DNA of 64,000 bases from Theocolax elegans (taxonomy: Eukaryota > Arthropoda > Insecta > Hymenoptera > Cerocephalidae), in assembly GCA_026168455.1 (NCBI GenBank), contig CM047425.1, positions 23,514,648 through 23,578,647 on the forward strand, given 5' to 3'. Each line of letters opens with the position of its first letter. The first letter of the stretch is position 1. Positions 19,973-31,537 of the stretch are shown here, in pieces. The position numbers were made by a program, and so were the translations under genes. The notes under the pieces are model-generated. The model saw nothing but the letters and a program-made list of their open reading frames with translations. It was not told the DNA's origin and made no database searches.

Positions 19973-22864
19973 ATTTTGGTTTTTTAAGCGATCTTGTAGG
20001 GTAATTCACAGGATGTTAAATAAATTTAACACCTTTTCTTTTAATTAAAAATTGCAACGTTTCGTCTGATTATCTTTTCAGACCTCTTCTGGCATTAATT
20101 TATTAACAAAGACACAAATAATTAACAATTTTTCAAATTGAACAAGAACAACAAGAAATAATTTTTTATATAAATACACAAAAAACGCAATAATTACCAA
20201 TATTGAAAATAAGTTTAGCTCAACATCGAGCCATGTCAAATCGGACTAACCGTTATAACAAGAAATAAACATATAGAGTATCTAAAACTCTTTCAATTTT
20301 CCAAGAAATTCACAGATGATTAGTATATACATACGTATATACCTATATATACTGATTGTGAGTAATTTTAACAGCCGTTACAGTATGTTCTTATACAAGT
20401 AATTTAAGCCCATTGTGTCTTCTTTTCTATTTAATTTTTTACTTAATTATTTAATAAACAAAAGAGCTGACAAAGATAATTCAATTGTGAACAATAATTA
20501 TGTAATGAATCTCACTAAAACGATCTTACCGAACGATGTATTAGATATTGTTAGTTTAGGCCCAAAATTCAATGTACAAAAAAATATGTGTAAAAAAGAC
20601 GTAATTTCCATAGTTAAAAACGTTGAAACAAATTTAGATAAATTAGAAATAAATAATGAAGCCTAAAATGAGATACGAGAAGTCGTTGTAAAATGTATAA
20701 AAAAGGAAATGAAAATAACACCACATATTTCTCTTAAAGAAAAACAGTTCATCAGTAAACTTAGTAGCACAGAAAAATTTCTAAAACAAAATACAGATCT
20801 GTTTTTTACACACGCCGATAAAGGTAATATTACAGTTTGTTTAAATAAATCAGAATATTTAGAAAAAATGACAGCACTATTAAATGATAAAAAAGTTTAT
20901 AAAATAGTCAATAAGAATCCGATTAAAAAATTACAATCTAATGTACGTACAATTTTAAAAAAACTGAATGACAACCATTTACTACTAAAAAATTATCACA
21001 ATAATGAGTTAACACAAACTAATACATCTTTAGCAAAAGCGTATGGATTACCAAAAATCCATAAAAAGGATATTTTTTTTAGACCAATTGTGTCAACCAT
21101 AAACAGCCCAACTTATTTTTTATCAAAACTAATATGTAATGAATTAAAAACTGCGTTACCGCCGCCGAAGTCTCATATTGACAATAGTTTAAAACTTAAA
21201 AACTTGTTGGTAAAAAAAAAAAAAAAAAATCGCTACCTGAAGATTATATCTTCCTGTCACTTGACGTAGTCTCTTTATACACAAATGTTTCATGTAAAGA
21301 TGTTTTAGATAGTTTAGACAGACGTTATTCAACTATAAATAGTACTTGTAAGATCCCGTTCCATGAAATTCGCAATATTGTCGAATTTTTATTTAACAAT
21401 ACGTTTTTTACATTTAATGGTATATATTATCATCAAATTTTTGGAACACCGATGGGATCAAATATCTCACCTATTCTAGCAAACATTGTAATGGAGGACC
21501 TTGAAAAAGCTTGCTTACTAAAATTAAAAAACTCATACAATTGTATACCACTATTTTACTACAGATATGTGGACGATACTATCCTATGTGTTAAAAAAGA
21601 CGAAATAGATTTAGTTATTAGTGTTTTTAACAATCAAAACGAACATTTAAAATTCACACATGAATTGGAAACAAATAATAAAATTAACTTCTTAGACTTA
21701 AGTTTAATGAGAATAAACAACAAAATTGTAACTAACTGGTATCGTAAAGAATCGAATTCAGACAGAGTTTTAAACTTCAACTCTCATCATACAGATCGTC
21801 AAAAAAGGAACATTATATATAATTTAATAGATCGAGCAATACTACTATCAGATTCAACTTTTCACCAAGATAATTTAAACACTGTCAAAAAAATCTTACA
21901 AAACAACAAGTATCCAAAATGTTTTATTAATAATGCTATTAACACCAGGTCACGCAAAATAAGATTGTCCAACGTTGTTAAACAAAATAAAAAACAAGTA
22001 ATTACAGTCTTACCCTTACCATATCATACAGATTTTCACAAAAAAATTAGTAGATTGTTAAAAAAGTACAACATAGCAATTATCCCAAGAATCGAAAATA
22101 GGTTAAATTCCGTAATAAAATTAGGTAAAGATTCTACTAGCTAGTTCAATACATGTGGTGTAGTATATAAATTTAACTGTAAAAATTGTCAATCGATTTA
22201 CATAGGCGAAACAAAGCGAATGTTAAAAGATAGAATTTCTGAACATAAAAAATCACACAATACTGAATCAGTAGTAGCTATACACATGAAGAATAAAAAC
22301 CATCAATTTGATTTTGAAAATGTCCAAATACTAGACAAAGAAAATGTACGTAAAAAACGGTTAATTTCTGAAATGATTTTTATAAATAGTCATAAAAACA
22401 CACTAAATAAAAAAGAAGACACAATGGGCTTAAATTACTTGTGTAAGAACATACTGTAACGGCTGTTAAAATTACTCACAATCAGTATATATAGGTATAT
22501 ACGTATGTATATACTAATCATCTGTGAATTTCTTGGAAAATTGAAAGAGTTTTAGATACTATATATGTTTATTTCTTGTTATAACGGTTAGTCCGATTTG
22601 ACATGGCTCGATGTTGAGCTAAACTTATTTTCAATATTGGTAATTATTGCGTTTCTTGTGTATTTATATAAAAAATTATTTCTTGTTGTTCTTGTTCAAT
22701 TTGAAAAAATGTTAATTATTTGTGTCTTTGTTAATAAATTAGTGCCAGAAGAGGTCTGAAAAGATAATCAGACGAAACGTCGCTATTTTTAATTAAAAGA
22801 AAAGGTGTTAAATTTATACAACATCCTGTGAATTACCCTACAAGATCGCTTAAAAAACCAAAAT
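19973..22864 (+). mobile_element. Penelope-like retroelement with inverted ends
   Basis: About 470 bp at the left (19973 to about 20440) is an inverted copy of the right end (about 22398-22864), beginning ATTTTGGTTTTTTAAGCG. Complex LTR-like ends with inverted extensions are characteristic of Penelope-like elements. Both ends carry the CTGAAAAG...CGAAACGTC motif (20054-20083 inverted, 22754-22782), a possible hammerhead-type ribozyme relic. The interior holds RT and GIY-YIG endonuclease coding sequence. Confidence 0.9.
20415..22459 (+). pseudogene. Penelope-like RT and GIY-YIG endonuclease (broken)
   Basis: Four open pieces (20415-20666, 20709-21269, a stretch without ATG to 21451, 21452-22144) plus 22152-22459. 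The N-terminal pieces contain FFTHADKGNITVCLNKSEY and AYGLPKIHK, typical of Penelope RTs. RT motif A (LSLDVVSLYTNV), motif B (GTPMGSNISPILANIVME) and motif C (YRYVDDTILC, near 21570) follow. The final piece has a GIY-YIG core (GVVYKFNCKNC, IYIGETKR) and ends at 22459. A 16-A run near 21212 produces one frameshift and a TAG at 22142-22144 separates RT from endonuclease; the truncated copy has AAG there. Confidence 0.88.
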
Positions 22865-23776
22865 AAAATAATGGAGGGTGACTATCCACAACTATTTGAT
22901 TATAAGTGCCTAAAACTGCGTGTAGATGGCGTGACAGGTATCATATTTGATATTTTCAGATTTGGCTATAAGTACTAGCTGCGAAGCCTATGAAGTTATT
23001 TTAATCTTTCTGATTTACAGAATAAAGTTTGTTATATCGTCTCCGATCCGTGCGGACGCAGAGACCTCTAACGCTTTGGCTTGCTACGTTATGAATTTGT
23101 TGGTGGCCCTGAAAAGGGCCGTTTGGTTGATGGTGGTGCTGCCAGATTAATGTCTGGCCGCGTGTGATCGCTGCGGAGAACGGGCCTTCGGGCGATAATG
23201 TAGCCTCCTTAAAGCACGCCGCCTGCTGGCGTCCCGATACCGGGGAGCGACCGAGTTAACAAGGGCCGCCGTCCAGGGCGCAGGTGCTTCCGGGAGGTTA
23301 AACAACCGGCGTCGCGAGGCTGCTAACCTCCGTGGATCGCGCAGCTCCGTTAGGATAGTCCTTGTCTTCTCAGGTCGGTTGCGTGGTGTCTCGGCCACAG
23401 GGGAGTGTGCAGGAGGAGGCCGTGGTGGTGGTGCCGGCCGGGTTGCCTTCCGCGTGGTAATTTCGCCCTCGAACCACGTGTCGTCGTCGGAGGAGGGATG
23501 GAGGTCCAGACTGCCTCGTTCTCCTCGTCGCTGTCGCGAGTAGCGTGGACGGCCCGTTCAACGTGGAACGGACCCGTGGAGTCCCCTACGATTGCTCGCC
23601 TCCGGCCTCCTTTTACCACGATGATATTGCGGCAGACCGGAATCAGGGGTGGCGGCTTGGACTCTTTGGTCCGGTCCGATGGCTCTCCAGCCAGGCGGTG
23701 GTGTAGCGGGCACAAGCCGGTAGCGACGCCTTCGGTTTCGCTTTAGGCGGTGAGCCTCTGAGCGTCGTCGCGGCTT
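22865..23776. repeat. GC-rich sequence shared with 17765-18642 (copy 2)
   Basis: Starts at the Penelope-like terminus, like copy 1. Differences from copy 1 are mostly one-base indels. Open frames on the minus strand (23147-23398, 23350-23715) are rich in Arg and Pro and resemble nothing I know. Confidence 0.75.
23105..23120 (-). promoter_or_regulatory. Histone-mRNA-type 3' stem-loop motif
   Basis: Minus strand reads GGCCCTTTTCAGGGCC, a 6-bp stem with a TTTC loop, preceded by AAAC and followed by ACCAAC. This fits the metazoan replication-dependent histone 3' stem-loop (GGYYCTTTTCAGRRCC with an ACCA-like 3' flank). I do not recognise a histone coding region upstream on the same strand. Confidence 0.5.
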
Positions 23777-24199
23777 CGATCGGCAGTGCTTGCGTTCGAA
23801 GGTGGGTTCCGGGATGCCAGACTCCCACCGGTCCGCGAGTCCACCGGGTCCTCCGAGGAGGTCCGCACGGCCCGAATCGCGATCGCCGACTGCGACTCCG
23901 GTTCGCGCGTCGGTATTTATGCGGTAAGGCGGAGCGGCTCCGCGGCGCTGGTGCTATCGCCGCGAGTGGTGGCGCGCGGTCGCGAGCGGTGGGGAAGAGC
24001 GGCGGCGCTCTCGACCGCGCGAGGGGGTTCCGCTGGTCCAAATGACGGGAGGTTGTCGATTCCAGGAGCGGGTACGGAAAGGAGAGGGGAAATAATCATG
24101 TCGATCGCGTCGACACCGGCTCTGGTTTATACATATGTATATATATATATCTATATACGGGTAACAAGTTGTTGTTTTTTTTTTTTTTTTTTTTTTTTA
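23777..24199. other. GC-rich segment ending in T tract
   Basis: Strongly GC-rich until about 24110, then a TA/CATA repeat and an uninterrupted T run (about 24173-24198). Arg-rich frames on both strands have no recognisable domain. The T tract recalls the 3' end of LINE B but no target duplication is evident. Confidence 0.4.
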
Positions 24200-25170
24200 A
24201 TATGACAGAGCATTTGGATGCGCTACGTGAGATTTTGATTCCTTATTATATAGATAAATCAAGATTTGAAATTTCACGAGTTTGAGTTCGAATTTTTAAG
24301 AATTAGATGCTCAAGGTGTGCTATAAATGAGCGCCGCCGTTTATCGTTTTGTTCTTAATGTCTTTGTTAATTTGTAATTGTAACTTCCTTATAATACACA
24401 ATTACGAAATATGTCACATCACACATCATACCATTTCGCGGAACGTGCTCGAACTGTGTGCAAAGTCTTACGGTCTAGTTTCAATTATTGAGATTATTGA
24501 AGTGTAATAATCTCACAAATTCAAACAGGATTTTAAAACTTTGTACCATACAATATATAAAATGTTACGAAATTTTCCAATAGAATATTTATATAATAGT
24601 GTTAGAGTAATTAAAATCTATATCATCCAATGATATACTAAAAATGGTCGGAATAAATCGGCAACTCTTATTACATTTAATTCTTTATTTATAGGTAAGT
24701 ACCAAACATTTATTAATTATTTATATATTTTGAAACATAATATAGAAATTTATTGGTTTTTCATTGAAAAAATAATTAATCCTCGATCTTGGTGAATAAA
24801 CCACACTTTTAATTAGATAGCGACGTTACGATGACTTTTCGTCATCCTTTTCAGGCTATACCTTTATTTATACAAACGAATACATTTCAATATACATAAA
24901 TAAATGTATGTTTTGTAATTATGCCCAGTGATTAATAACATTTTACTTATTTGTCAATATATCGAGCGTTTAACGTTAACAAAATATTAATAAATAAATA
25001 AAACGAATAGTTTTGTACAAAGTTTTGGAACACTATCCACTATTCATTATTCCCTTGACGATATATCTTTTTAATTCAAATTTCTTCCTTACCAGTCGAC
25101 AAAATAATTAAAGCCACAAAAGATATTGACCAACAATCGCTTATCTCTAAACTCATTGGAGATTAAAAAT
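24200..25170. other. AT-rich region with Penelope-type terminal motif (minus)
   Basis: No gene. On the minus strand 24820-24855 reads CCTGAAAAGGATGAC, a GAAAA loop, GTCATC and then ACGTCGC. This is the same arrangement (CTGAAAAG, short stem, ACGTCGC) as the ends of the Penelope-like element, so it probably marks the end of another decayed family. Confidence 0.5.
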
Positions 25171-25934
25171 AACCAGACGAGAAATCGGAAACGACACCAA
25201 AAGAGAACGAGACTAAAACAAAGAAGTCACCACAAAAGAGCGAAAGCCCTTCTAAACCAGCGAGCACATCAGTTAGCACCAAAAAACATGCTATACTAAT
25301 TCCATATTTCAGACAATTACTATATGGCTCGGCTAGACCAGCTATTTCCACATTTGTACTCTGTGCCTTTACGATGTACGAAATCGTACACGAAATGGAC
25401 CTCATTATCAGGCGAAACAGATATTTTAAGACAGAAGCTGATGAAAGGCACCCTTTTATTTCTAGACTATGTTTTGGTATTTTATTTATCATCCAGACAC
25501 TAAAAAGTCAGCTTGAAACTGATTCTATTAGACCGATTGAGAAACAATTCTTAAATAATTTTAGACGCTCATTTCCTCCTGAGACTTTACAAATACCAGG
25601 ACCCCTTGTTGCACTATTTGGGCAGTTAGCACCAACAACGCGACTAAATTCATTGGACGGAATCATCACCCCGAAACTTCCCTCACCAATCGGCCCACCA
25701 TTAGCTTCCACTTTATTCAACTATGATCCAAACAACGCAGGATGTTTTATCATCCCAAACATCCCCACCTTCATTGGATTCACAAACACTATTACCCGCG
25801 CACCAGCGGCAGCCATCCCAGATTATTCCATTAGAGAAACATTTGACAACACAGCTAACCGGACCTTAAATGGTCACCTATTCACTCGAAACGAATGGAC
25901 AGAAGCTGAAAGGTCATGTCTCATGAGGATTTAG
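25171..25934 (+). pseudogene. Endogenous viral element: partiti-like capsid fragment
   Basis: The frame is open without interruption from 25171 (just after two stops) to 25934, about 254 codons; the first ATG is at 25374 and is unlikely to be the original start. The N-terminal 60 residues are Lys/Ser/Thr-rich, followed by a helical region and then PPETLQIPGPLV, a pattern I associate with partitivirus-like capsid proteins. Pro-rich loops and PNIPTFIGFTNTI follow. No transposon signature or replicase lies beside it; it ends in AT-rich DNA. Non-retroviral RNA virus genes are known in insect genomes. The family call rests on pattern memory only; a capsid of another segmented dsRNA virus is the main alternative. 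Confidence 0.45.
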
Positions 25935-26489
25935 GATTATTTAGGATTTCAATTTGTATCCTATTAAATTTATTTTTTTTACTTTTTATGAAAACTAAAA
26001 AAAAAAATTTTATAAAGAAAACTACACAAAACAAAAAAAAATAAATATTAAAAACTTTGACCACATAAGTACTATTTGTTGAAAATTTACTTTGTTGTTT
26101 TACTATTTGACGATTTTAAACTAATTGAAAATAATGCTCTTGTATAGTGTACACAAATATGCAATTTAAAAAGAAATCATCTCCTAAAGTTAAGGAAAAG
26201 CAAGTAATCATAATGTGACAGGGAGTAATAATATGGAGCCTAATAGCCGTTTGTTGTCAAGTGTACATTTAAACCAAAGTACACGAGTTAAAAAACAGCT
26301 ATCTGCTTTCGTGTTAATTATACTATTTTCTCACACTGATCAAAAAAAGTATTATTTTCTGCTTTTATATATAAAAGCACTTTATCTCCTTATATAGACG
26401 TAGAAAATAGTATTTTGTATTCTGAGTGAGAAAAATATTAAATACAACGTTTAACTGTAATATTTTTAATATTAAATAAAAATTACAGG
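25935..26489. other. AT-rich spacer, no gene seen
   Basis: A/T-rich sequence without a convincing frame; it ends at a splice-acceptor-like ATTACAG before the next coding remnant. Confidence 0.6.
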
Positions 26490-28301
26490 GATTTGCCGCA
26501 GTTTCTGTATTAGCTAGTTCAAAAACAACATCCCTTTATGAAGCTATATGGGAAAAATTATTCGAATTGATTCCATCTTTAAAAGATAATGTAAAGACTG
26601 TAACAAGCGATTTTGAAAGGGCCCAAATTATTGCTGCCGAAAAAAATTTCCAACTGCAAGAATTTCAGTTTGACTTTCCATTATAAACAGGTAATTTTTT
26701 TAGTAAGTGATTGAAAAAAATAAACAGAATCCAGAGAGTGATTGAATTTTTTGTTGAGAAACTCGATTAATAAATAAATAAATAAATAAATTTATCTGTG
26801 TAGGGCCTAGTAAAGAGATGGAGTAAAGAGAAAATTCCTATGGAATACGAATATATATTGGAAATAGCGTATGCACTGGTTCACTTGCCTTTTAACCAAA
26901 TTCAAGAAGGCATGCAGCACATCACCTATCTTGTAGACAATTTAGCCGAACACATCGACCAGTTATTGCTCCGTAAGCTGGAATCTTTTTCGACATATTT
27001 AAAAACGTACTGGCAGCCACTTGCAAATGTTCTATCAGTATACAAAAATCCCATTAAAACTAACAATACGTGCGAAAATTTCCATCTCTACGCAATGAAA
27101 AAGTTAGAAAAAAGATCAAACATTTATAAAATGCTAAGTAAGTAAAAATGTAGTTGAAAAAAAATACTAACTGATAATTTATCTTTTAAATTTGTATGTA
27201 TTATATTTATTAATTTCAGGTGAATTGTCAAAAATATGTGATATAATTGATAGGAATTTCACTATGGCAGTATTAGGTCGCAAGTGTAGAAGCTTCTGTT
27301 CACGCTAGTTGCAAAGCACTGATTTGTTGATTTTAGAGACCGAAAATATATTAGAATTGGGATGGTAATTCTATCATCTTTGATAAATTCGCAAGTACGC
27401 ATAACGGATATAGAAATAATATCTTAACATTTCAGATACACTGTTGAAGATTTTATTACATACGTAGCAATTCTTCGTCGGTATCATCTCGCGAGAGTTT
27501 TCCAGTACAATGAAAGAGCTCGACGTCCAAACATCATTGAAGATGAAAGAAGTAGAACTCGAGGAGAAGCAACGTGACAATTTTAATTTGCAGGATATTG
27601 CTTACTTCAGGGAGAATTTATTGCCAGATCCTAGAGCCGGTATATATTGCAATTCAAAGTATCAACAATTTTATGAGATCTATTCATAATTATTTACGTT
27701 TATTTTTAGGAGGCGTCTTCGAAAACGAATTGAGAGAAGAAAGGCGTAACGGGACTTACTTCAGTAATTAAATTAACAATATTGATTTTAACCTACACCG
27801 ATCTTACGCTTTCAGCAAATGTCTGAGCCTATAGCTCATTTAAGTACTCCCACAAGGCATCGTAGGCGACGTCACAACATCAAGCCACATCAAAATGTGC
27901 CAGAGAGAAGAAGAGGCAGACCCTGTCGCGGTAACGCTGCAGAGAATCAAATGACAGAACAACACGCTAGTCCTCGACGTGCAGACCGAGTACCCCTAGA
28001 TATTCCTATTACAAATGATAATGTCTCTGAGGATGAACACGTACAATTATTAGCTAACGAAGACGATCCGATGTTCGAAGTAGACCAGGCATTTCAGGTG
28101 TCACTCAACGAAAACATCGCAATTGTCGAGTCTCCCGCGCAAACCGATTTTCTCGATCAACCAATAGTTGAGAATGCCGCAATAGTACTTAGCGACTATG
28201 AGGACATCAATAATGAACAGCCCATTCCTATAGAAGGTATGGAACTGCTACATGAAGCTATTCCTCAAACTCAAAATCTAATATATATATATATATCGTA
28301 A
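26490..28301 (+). pseudogene. MULE-type transposase gene, multi-exon and decayed
   Basis: Exon-like blocks with canonical splice sites: 26490-26690 (acceptor ATTACAG, donor GTAATT), 26804-27137 (donor GTAAGT), one starting at 27220 (acceptor TTTCAG) and a last frame from 27815 (acceptor CTTTCAG) to 28301. The first block has the MULE pattern of a Leu/Lys/Tyr segment followed by VTSDFERAQIIAAE, where Asp is the second catalytic acid. The block after it (GLVKRWSKEKI) continues the post-catalytic helix, and NNTCENFHLY resembles the N-x2-E-xx-H segment of MULE transposases. Blocks 26804-27137 and 27220 join in phase across the intron. A one-base shift with an in-frame stop near 26680 and stops after 27300 show decay. 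The first catalytic Asp is not visible. Confidence 0.55.
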
Positions 28302-29229
28302 TAAATTGTTTTTACAATTATAAAAAAATATGCAACAACTAAGTTATTAAATTTCTGTCGCATATTACTTTATAATCAGCATGCTTTGATTAATTGAAAT
28401 AACATAAATCTTAGTTTTCTTTACTTATATTATTAACTACTTCATTGTACATTTTTACATGTGTTTTCTCGTTGACACGAACAAAACGAAATACGCTTAA
28501 TTCCAGTCGAGACACAATTGCACGGTTTTGTCGAGCATTTTGTGCATGTACAGTTATATGCAAACTTGTCAACTGATGGTAAAAAAATTTGAACTTTTTG
28601 TGGGAGCAATAAATCAACGTCTTCTTTCCAACCAAATAAATTAGGATTAAGTACTTTAACATTTTTTGATAATACATTAAGTTAATTATAAATTACGTAA
28701 AAGCATCTCAATATATGCAATCTTATAGACGCGCTTGTAGGAGGCAACTCTTCTATTAAAGTACATTTTGAATGATGGTAATACCATAATCGCAATTCAT
28801 CAAATGTCTTGCACGATGTACCCTTTATAATTGTAAAAACAATTTTTTACTATAAATATATTAGATTTGATAAGCAGCGTAGATTACACAGAAAAATATT
28901 TTTGAATATAATTTTAATATTTGCGAGCGTGAGTGCATACATCAAGCTTGGAGTTGTCATTTCAGTAAGCGTCAAATATGCGCCACGCTAAATTTGCAAT
29001 AACTTTGTAACTAATAGAGATATTTCAACAAACCAAAATTGAGCATATTTGCCTTAATATAAGCTTTCCTTTCTTCTGGGTTAAATGTTGTAGTTATTAT
29101 TAGAATCAATTTTATACCGTTATAAACAAATTAGTTTCCATATTTTTAGCTTAATTTATTGCTTTTTGCTAGTTATAATAACATTTAATACATGCATTTA
29201 ATAATTTTTTTTCTTTTGAATGTTAGAAT
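28302..29229. other. AT-rich region, no gene seen
   Basis: Short minus-strand and plus-strand frames occur but show neither domain nor codon character. The sequence CAATAACTT near 28995 recurs near 29801 on the other side of the SINE; one older repeat may have been split by the SINE. Confidence 0.5.
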
Positions 29230-29697
29230 AATAACTATTTTAGAGCCGCGGTGGCTCATGGGTAGAGCTCCCGACTCTCACACCGAGGGTCGTGGGTTCG
29301 ATCCCAGACGTGTACCTCTGAAAATTTTTTCATGTACATTTTTCGAAAACCGCGACTCAGTTGCTCGGCGTTCACTATAATGTGACGCCAGTTCAGGTGC
29401 GCGTGCGTTTCGTGCACTTGTCAGTGCATGAGAGGCACGGGCATCTGAACTATAGGGAACGTTAGGGACGCGAAGATGTAAAGAGGATCGCGGTGGTTCC
29501 ATCGGGAGGACAGGAAACTGTAATTATTAGACTAATTACAGTGACCGATGATATCTTCCGATGGACACAAGCACCACTGTTTCAACTACATGTGCTTTGT
29601 TTACAGACACACCGTTCACCTCCGTCGCTGATTAGCCCTGGCAGCATAAATAAAGCGACGTTAAATAACAAAAAAAAAAAAATAAATAACTATTTTA
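29230..29697 (+). mobile_element. tRNA-derived SINE with 13-bp target duplication
   Basis: The head (from 29243) has an A box (TGGCTCATGGGTAGAGC) and a B box (GGTTCGATCCC); the anticodon-loop region CTCTCAC resembles tRNA-Glu(CTC). A body of about 350 bp follows, ending in an A-rich tail. AATAACTATTTTA at 29230-29242 and 29685-29697 flanks it exactly. Pol III transcription from the internal boxes is expected; it depends on LINE proteins for movement. Confidence 0.88.
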
Positions 29698-30085
29698 TCG
29701 AAAGCAAGTTATAAAATTCAAAAATTTGTATTTAAACCAAAGTTACAACAGATAAAGTGAGCCCGCATAACGAAAACGGGACATTTTTGCATTAAATTTG
29801 CAATAACTTATGACCTAAACAAGATATTTAATCAAAATATCTTAGTTTTTCTATAGGTAAAAGGTTTAAATTATTGTTAGAGTGGCTTGTAACGCGGTTT
29901 AAACAATTAATTTGTTAATAACAATTTATCTACAACTTTTTCAGACTTCTACCCAAAAAATTCGGATTCAGCAGGCAAAAATGCTTTAAAAATACTTGGG
30001 TAGAGTTGTGGCACATGAAAAGGCGACGAAACCATACCTGGCGCCTAGACTATCTGGGAAATTCCACCAACCGTAGTGGCCAAAG
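29698..30085. other. AT-rich spacer, no gene seen
   Basis: No supported frame or structural signal, apart from the short shared motif noted left of the SINE. Confidence 0.5.
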
Positions 30086-30535
30086 AGTACGATAGGCCTG
30101 CTCTATTCTAAAGTAAAGCTTTTAGTTCGCGGAGACCGATATTGTATACTTTACACATATACATGTCACCGAACGATAAATTCATTTTATTTCAAATAAC
30201 TTGCGACTCGGTCTAATACGTCGCCTCTCTGACTGGTGGTTTTTCCCACCAACAGATGGAGACGACTATCTCTCTACACTCGTTGGAGAGATCGTCGTCT
30301 CTTTTCTATATATATACCCGCAGAACATCTTACTGGCGTCGCGGTTCATCTTGCGACAAGCGTCTAAGGTAAAATCTCCAGTTCCTTACTGAGGAGTCCA
30401 AGCTGGAGATCGAGGACTAAACGCCTTTAATTATTTTAAGAGGCCGTGAGAGTACGATAGGCCTGCTTTATTCTAAAGTAAAGTATTTAGTTCGGAGAGA
30501 CCGATATTGTATACTTTACGCATATACATATCATG
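30086..30535 (+). repeat. 85-bp direct repeats flanking a TATA-containing hairpin region
   Basis: GAGTACGATAGGCCTGCT and the following 70 bases occur at about 30086-30172 and again at 30448-30535. Between them a hairpin (GAGACGACTATCTCT near 30258, its near-complement near 30287) precedes a TATATATA at about 30308. This may be part of an LTR or promoter duplication of the retroelement whose integrase relic follows at 30630. Confidence 0.5.
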
Positions 30536-30629
30536 TATATGACATGTTGGTCCGAGGAAAATATATTTAATGATTCTGGAATATTTTTATTTTCCTAAAT
30601 TGCGAAAACTATGTTGTAAAATATTAAAA

Positions 30630-31537
30630 CTTGCGATTTGTGTCAGAGAAGTAAATGTTTAACTATATCATATAAGGAAATAGTACAACCAATTTTAATT
30701 GAAAAACCCGGTGATTTATTATCTATTGATTTTTATGGACCATTAATACCATCAACTAATGGAGTTTGTTATATTTTATCTACAATAGATGTTTTCAGTA
30801 AATTTGTTGTATAATATCCCATTAAGAAAGCGAATACTATTTCAGTTATAAATAAAATAAATAGATATATAAATGAAATAGGTAAACTAAAAGCGATAAT
30901 ATCGGATCATGGGACGTAATTTATTAGTAATAATTGAGAAAATTATTTAAAGAAACAAGGCATAAAAATGATATTTTCAAGAATTCGTTACCCACAATCA
31001 AATGTTACGGAAAGATCACATAGGGAGATAAACAGATTATATCAATCCATACTTAAAAAACATACTGGATGGACGAACGAAATTAAATTTGTACAAAAAG
31101 TTTTGAACAATACACATCACGAAATAACAGGATATCCACCGGTAGAGTTACAATTCCCGGTACAAAGTGATAGATTTTGGAACAATTGTTTAAAAAATAA
31201 GCCATTAAATATAAATATTAGTTATAATGAAAAAATTAATAAAGCGAGGAATAAAATGCACAAATTTGTAACAGAAAGATCGAATAACAAAAATGTAAAA
31301 AACAAACATTATACATTTAATATTAATGATTTAGTTTTAATTAAAGCACTAAATGTATCAAATGCAAGTGAAAAGCGTATGGCAAAATTTATGTATTTAT
31401 GCGAGGGTCCATATAGGATAATAGATAAATTTGGAACAGTTAAATACTTATTAGTTGATGAAAAAATGCAAACAGAAAAAGGAAAATTTCATTTAAATAA
31501 TTTAAAACCATATTATACGGAAATTGAAATTAAAAAT
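30630..31537 (+). pseudogene. Retroelement integrase relic
   Basis: Reads from a Cys-x2-Cys zinc remnant (CDLCQRSK) through LSIDFYGPL (first Asp), IISDHGT (second Asp) to YPQSNVTERSHRE (Glu), the D,D-35-E core of retroviral-type integrases. The continuous part from 30968 carries the C-terminal domain (FNINDLVLIKAL, LCEGPYRIIDKFG, FHLNNLKPYY). Upstream, in-frame stops at about 30811, 30917 and 30937 and a frame change break it. The pattern fits Ty3/gypsy-like elements. Its last codons are made from the LINE fragment that follows. Confidence 0.75.

Noticed and set aside
23147..23720. Histone H3 or H2A coding relic upstream of the stem-loop
   Set aside because: Only very short base similarities could be found, with large gaps; not enough to call a histone.
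29243..29313. Functional tRNA gene
   Set aside because: A and B boxes are present, but the acceptor ends do not pair well and the sequence continues into a body with A-rich tail and flanking duplication, so it is a SINE head.
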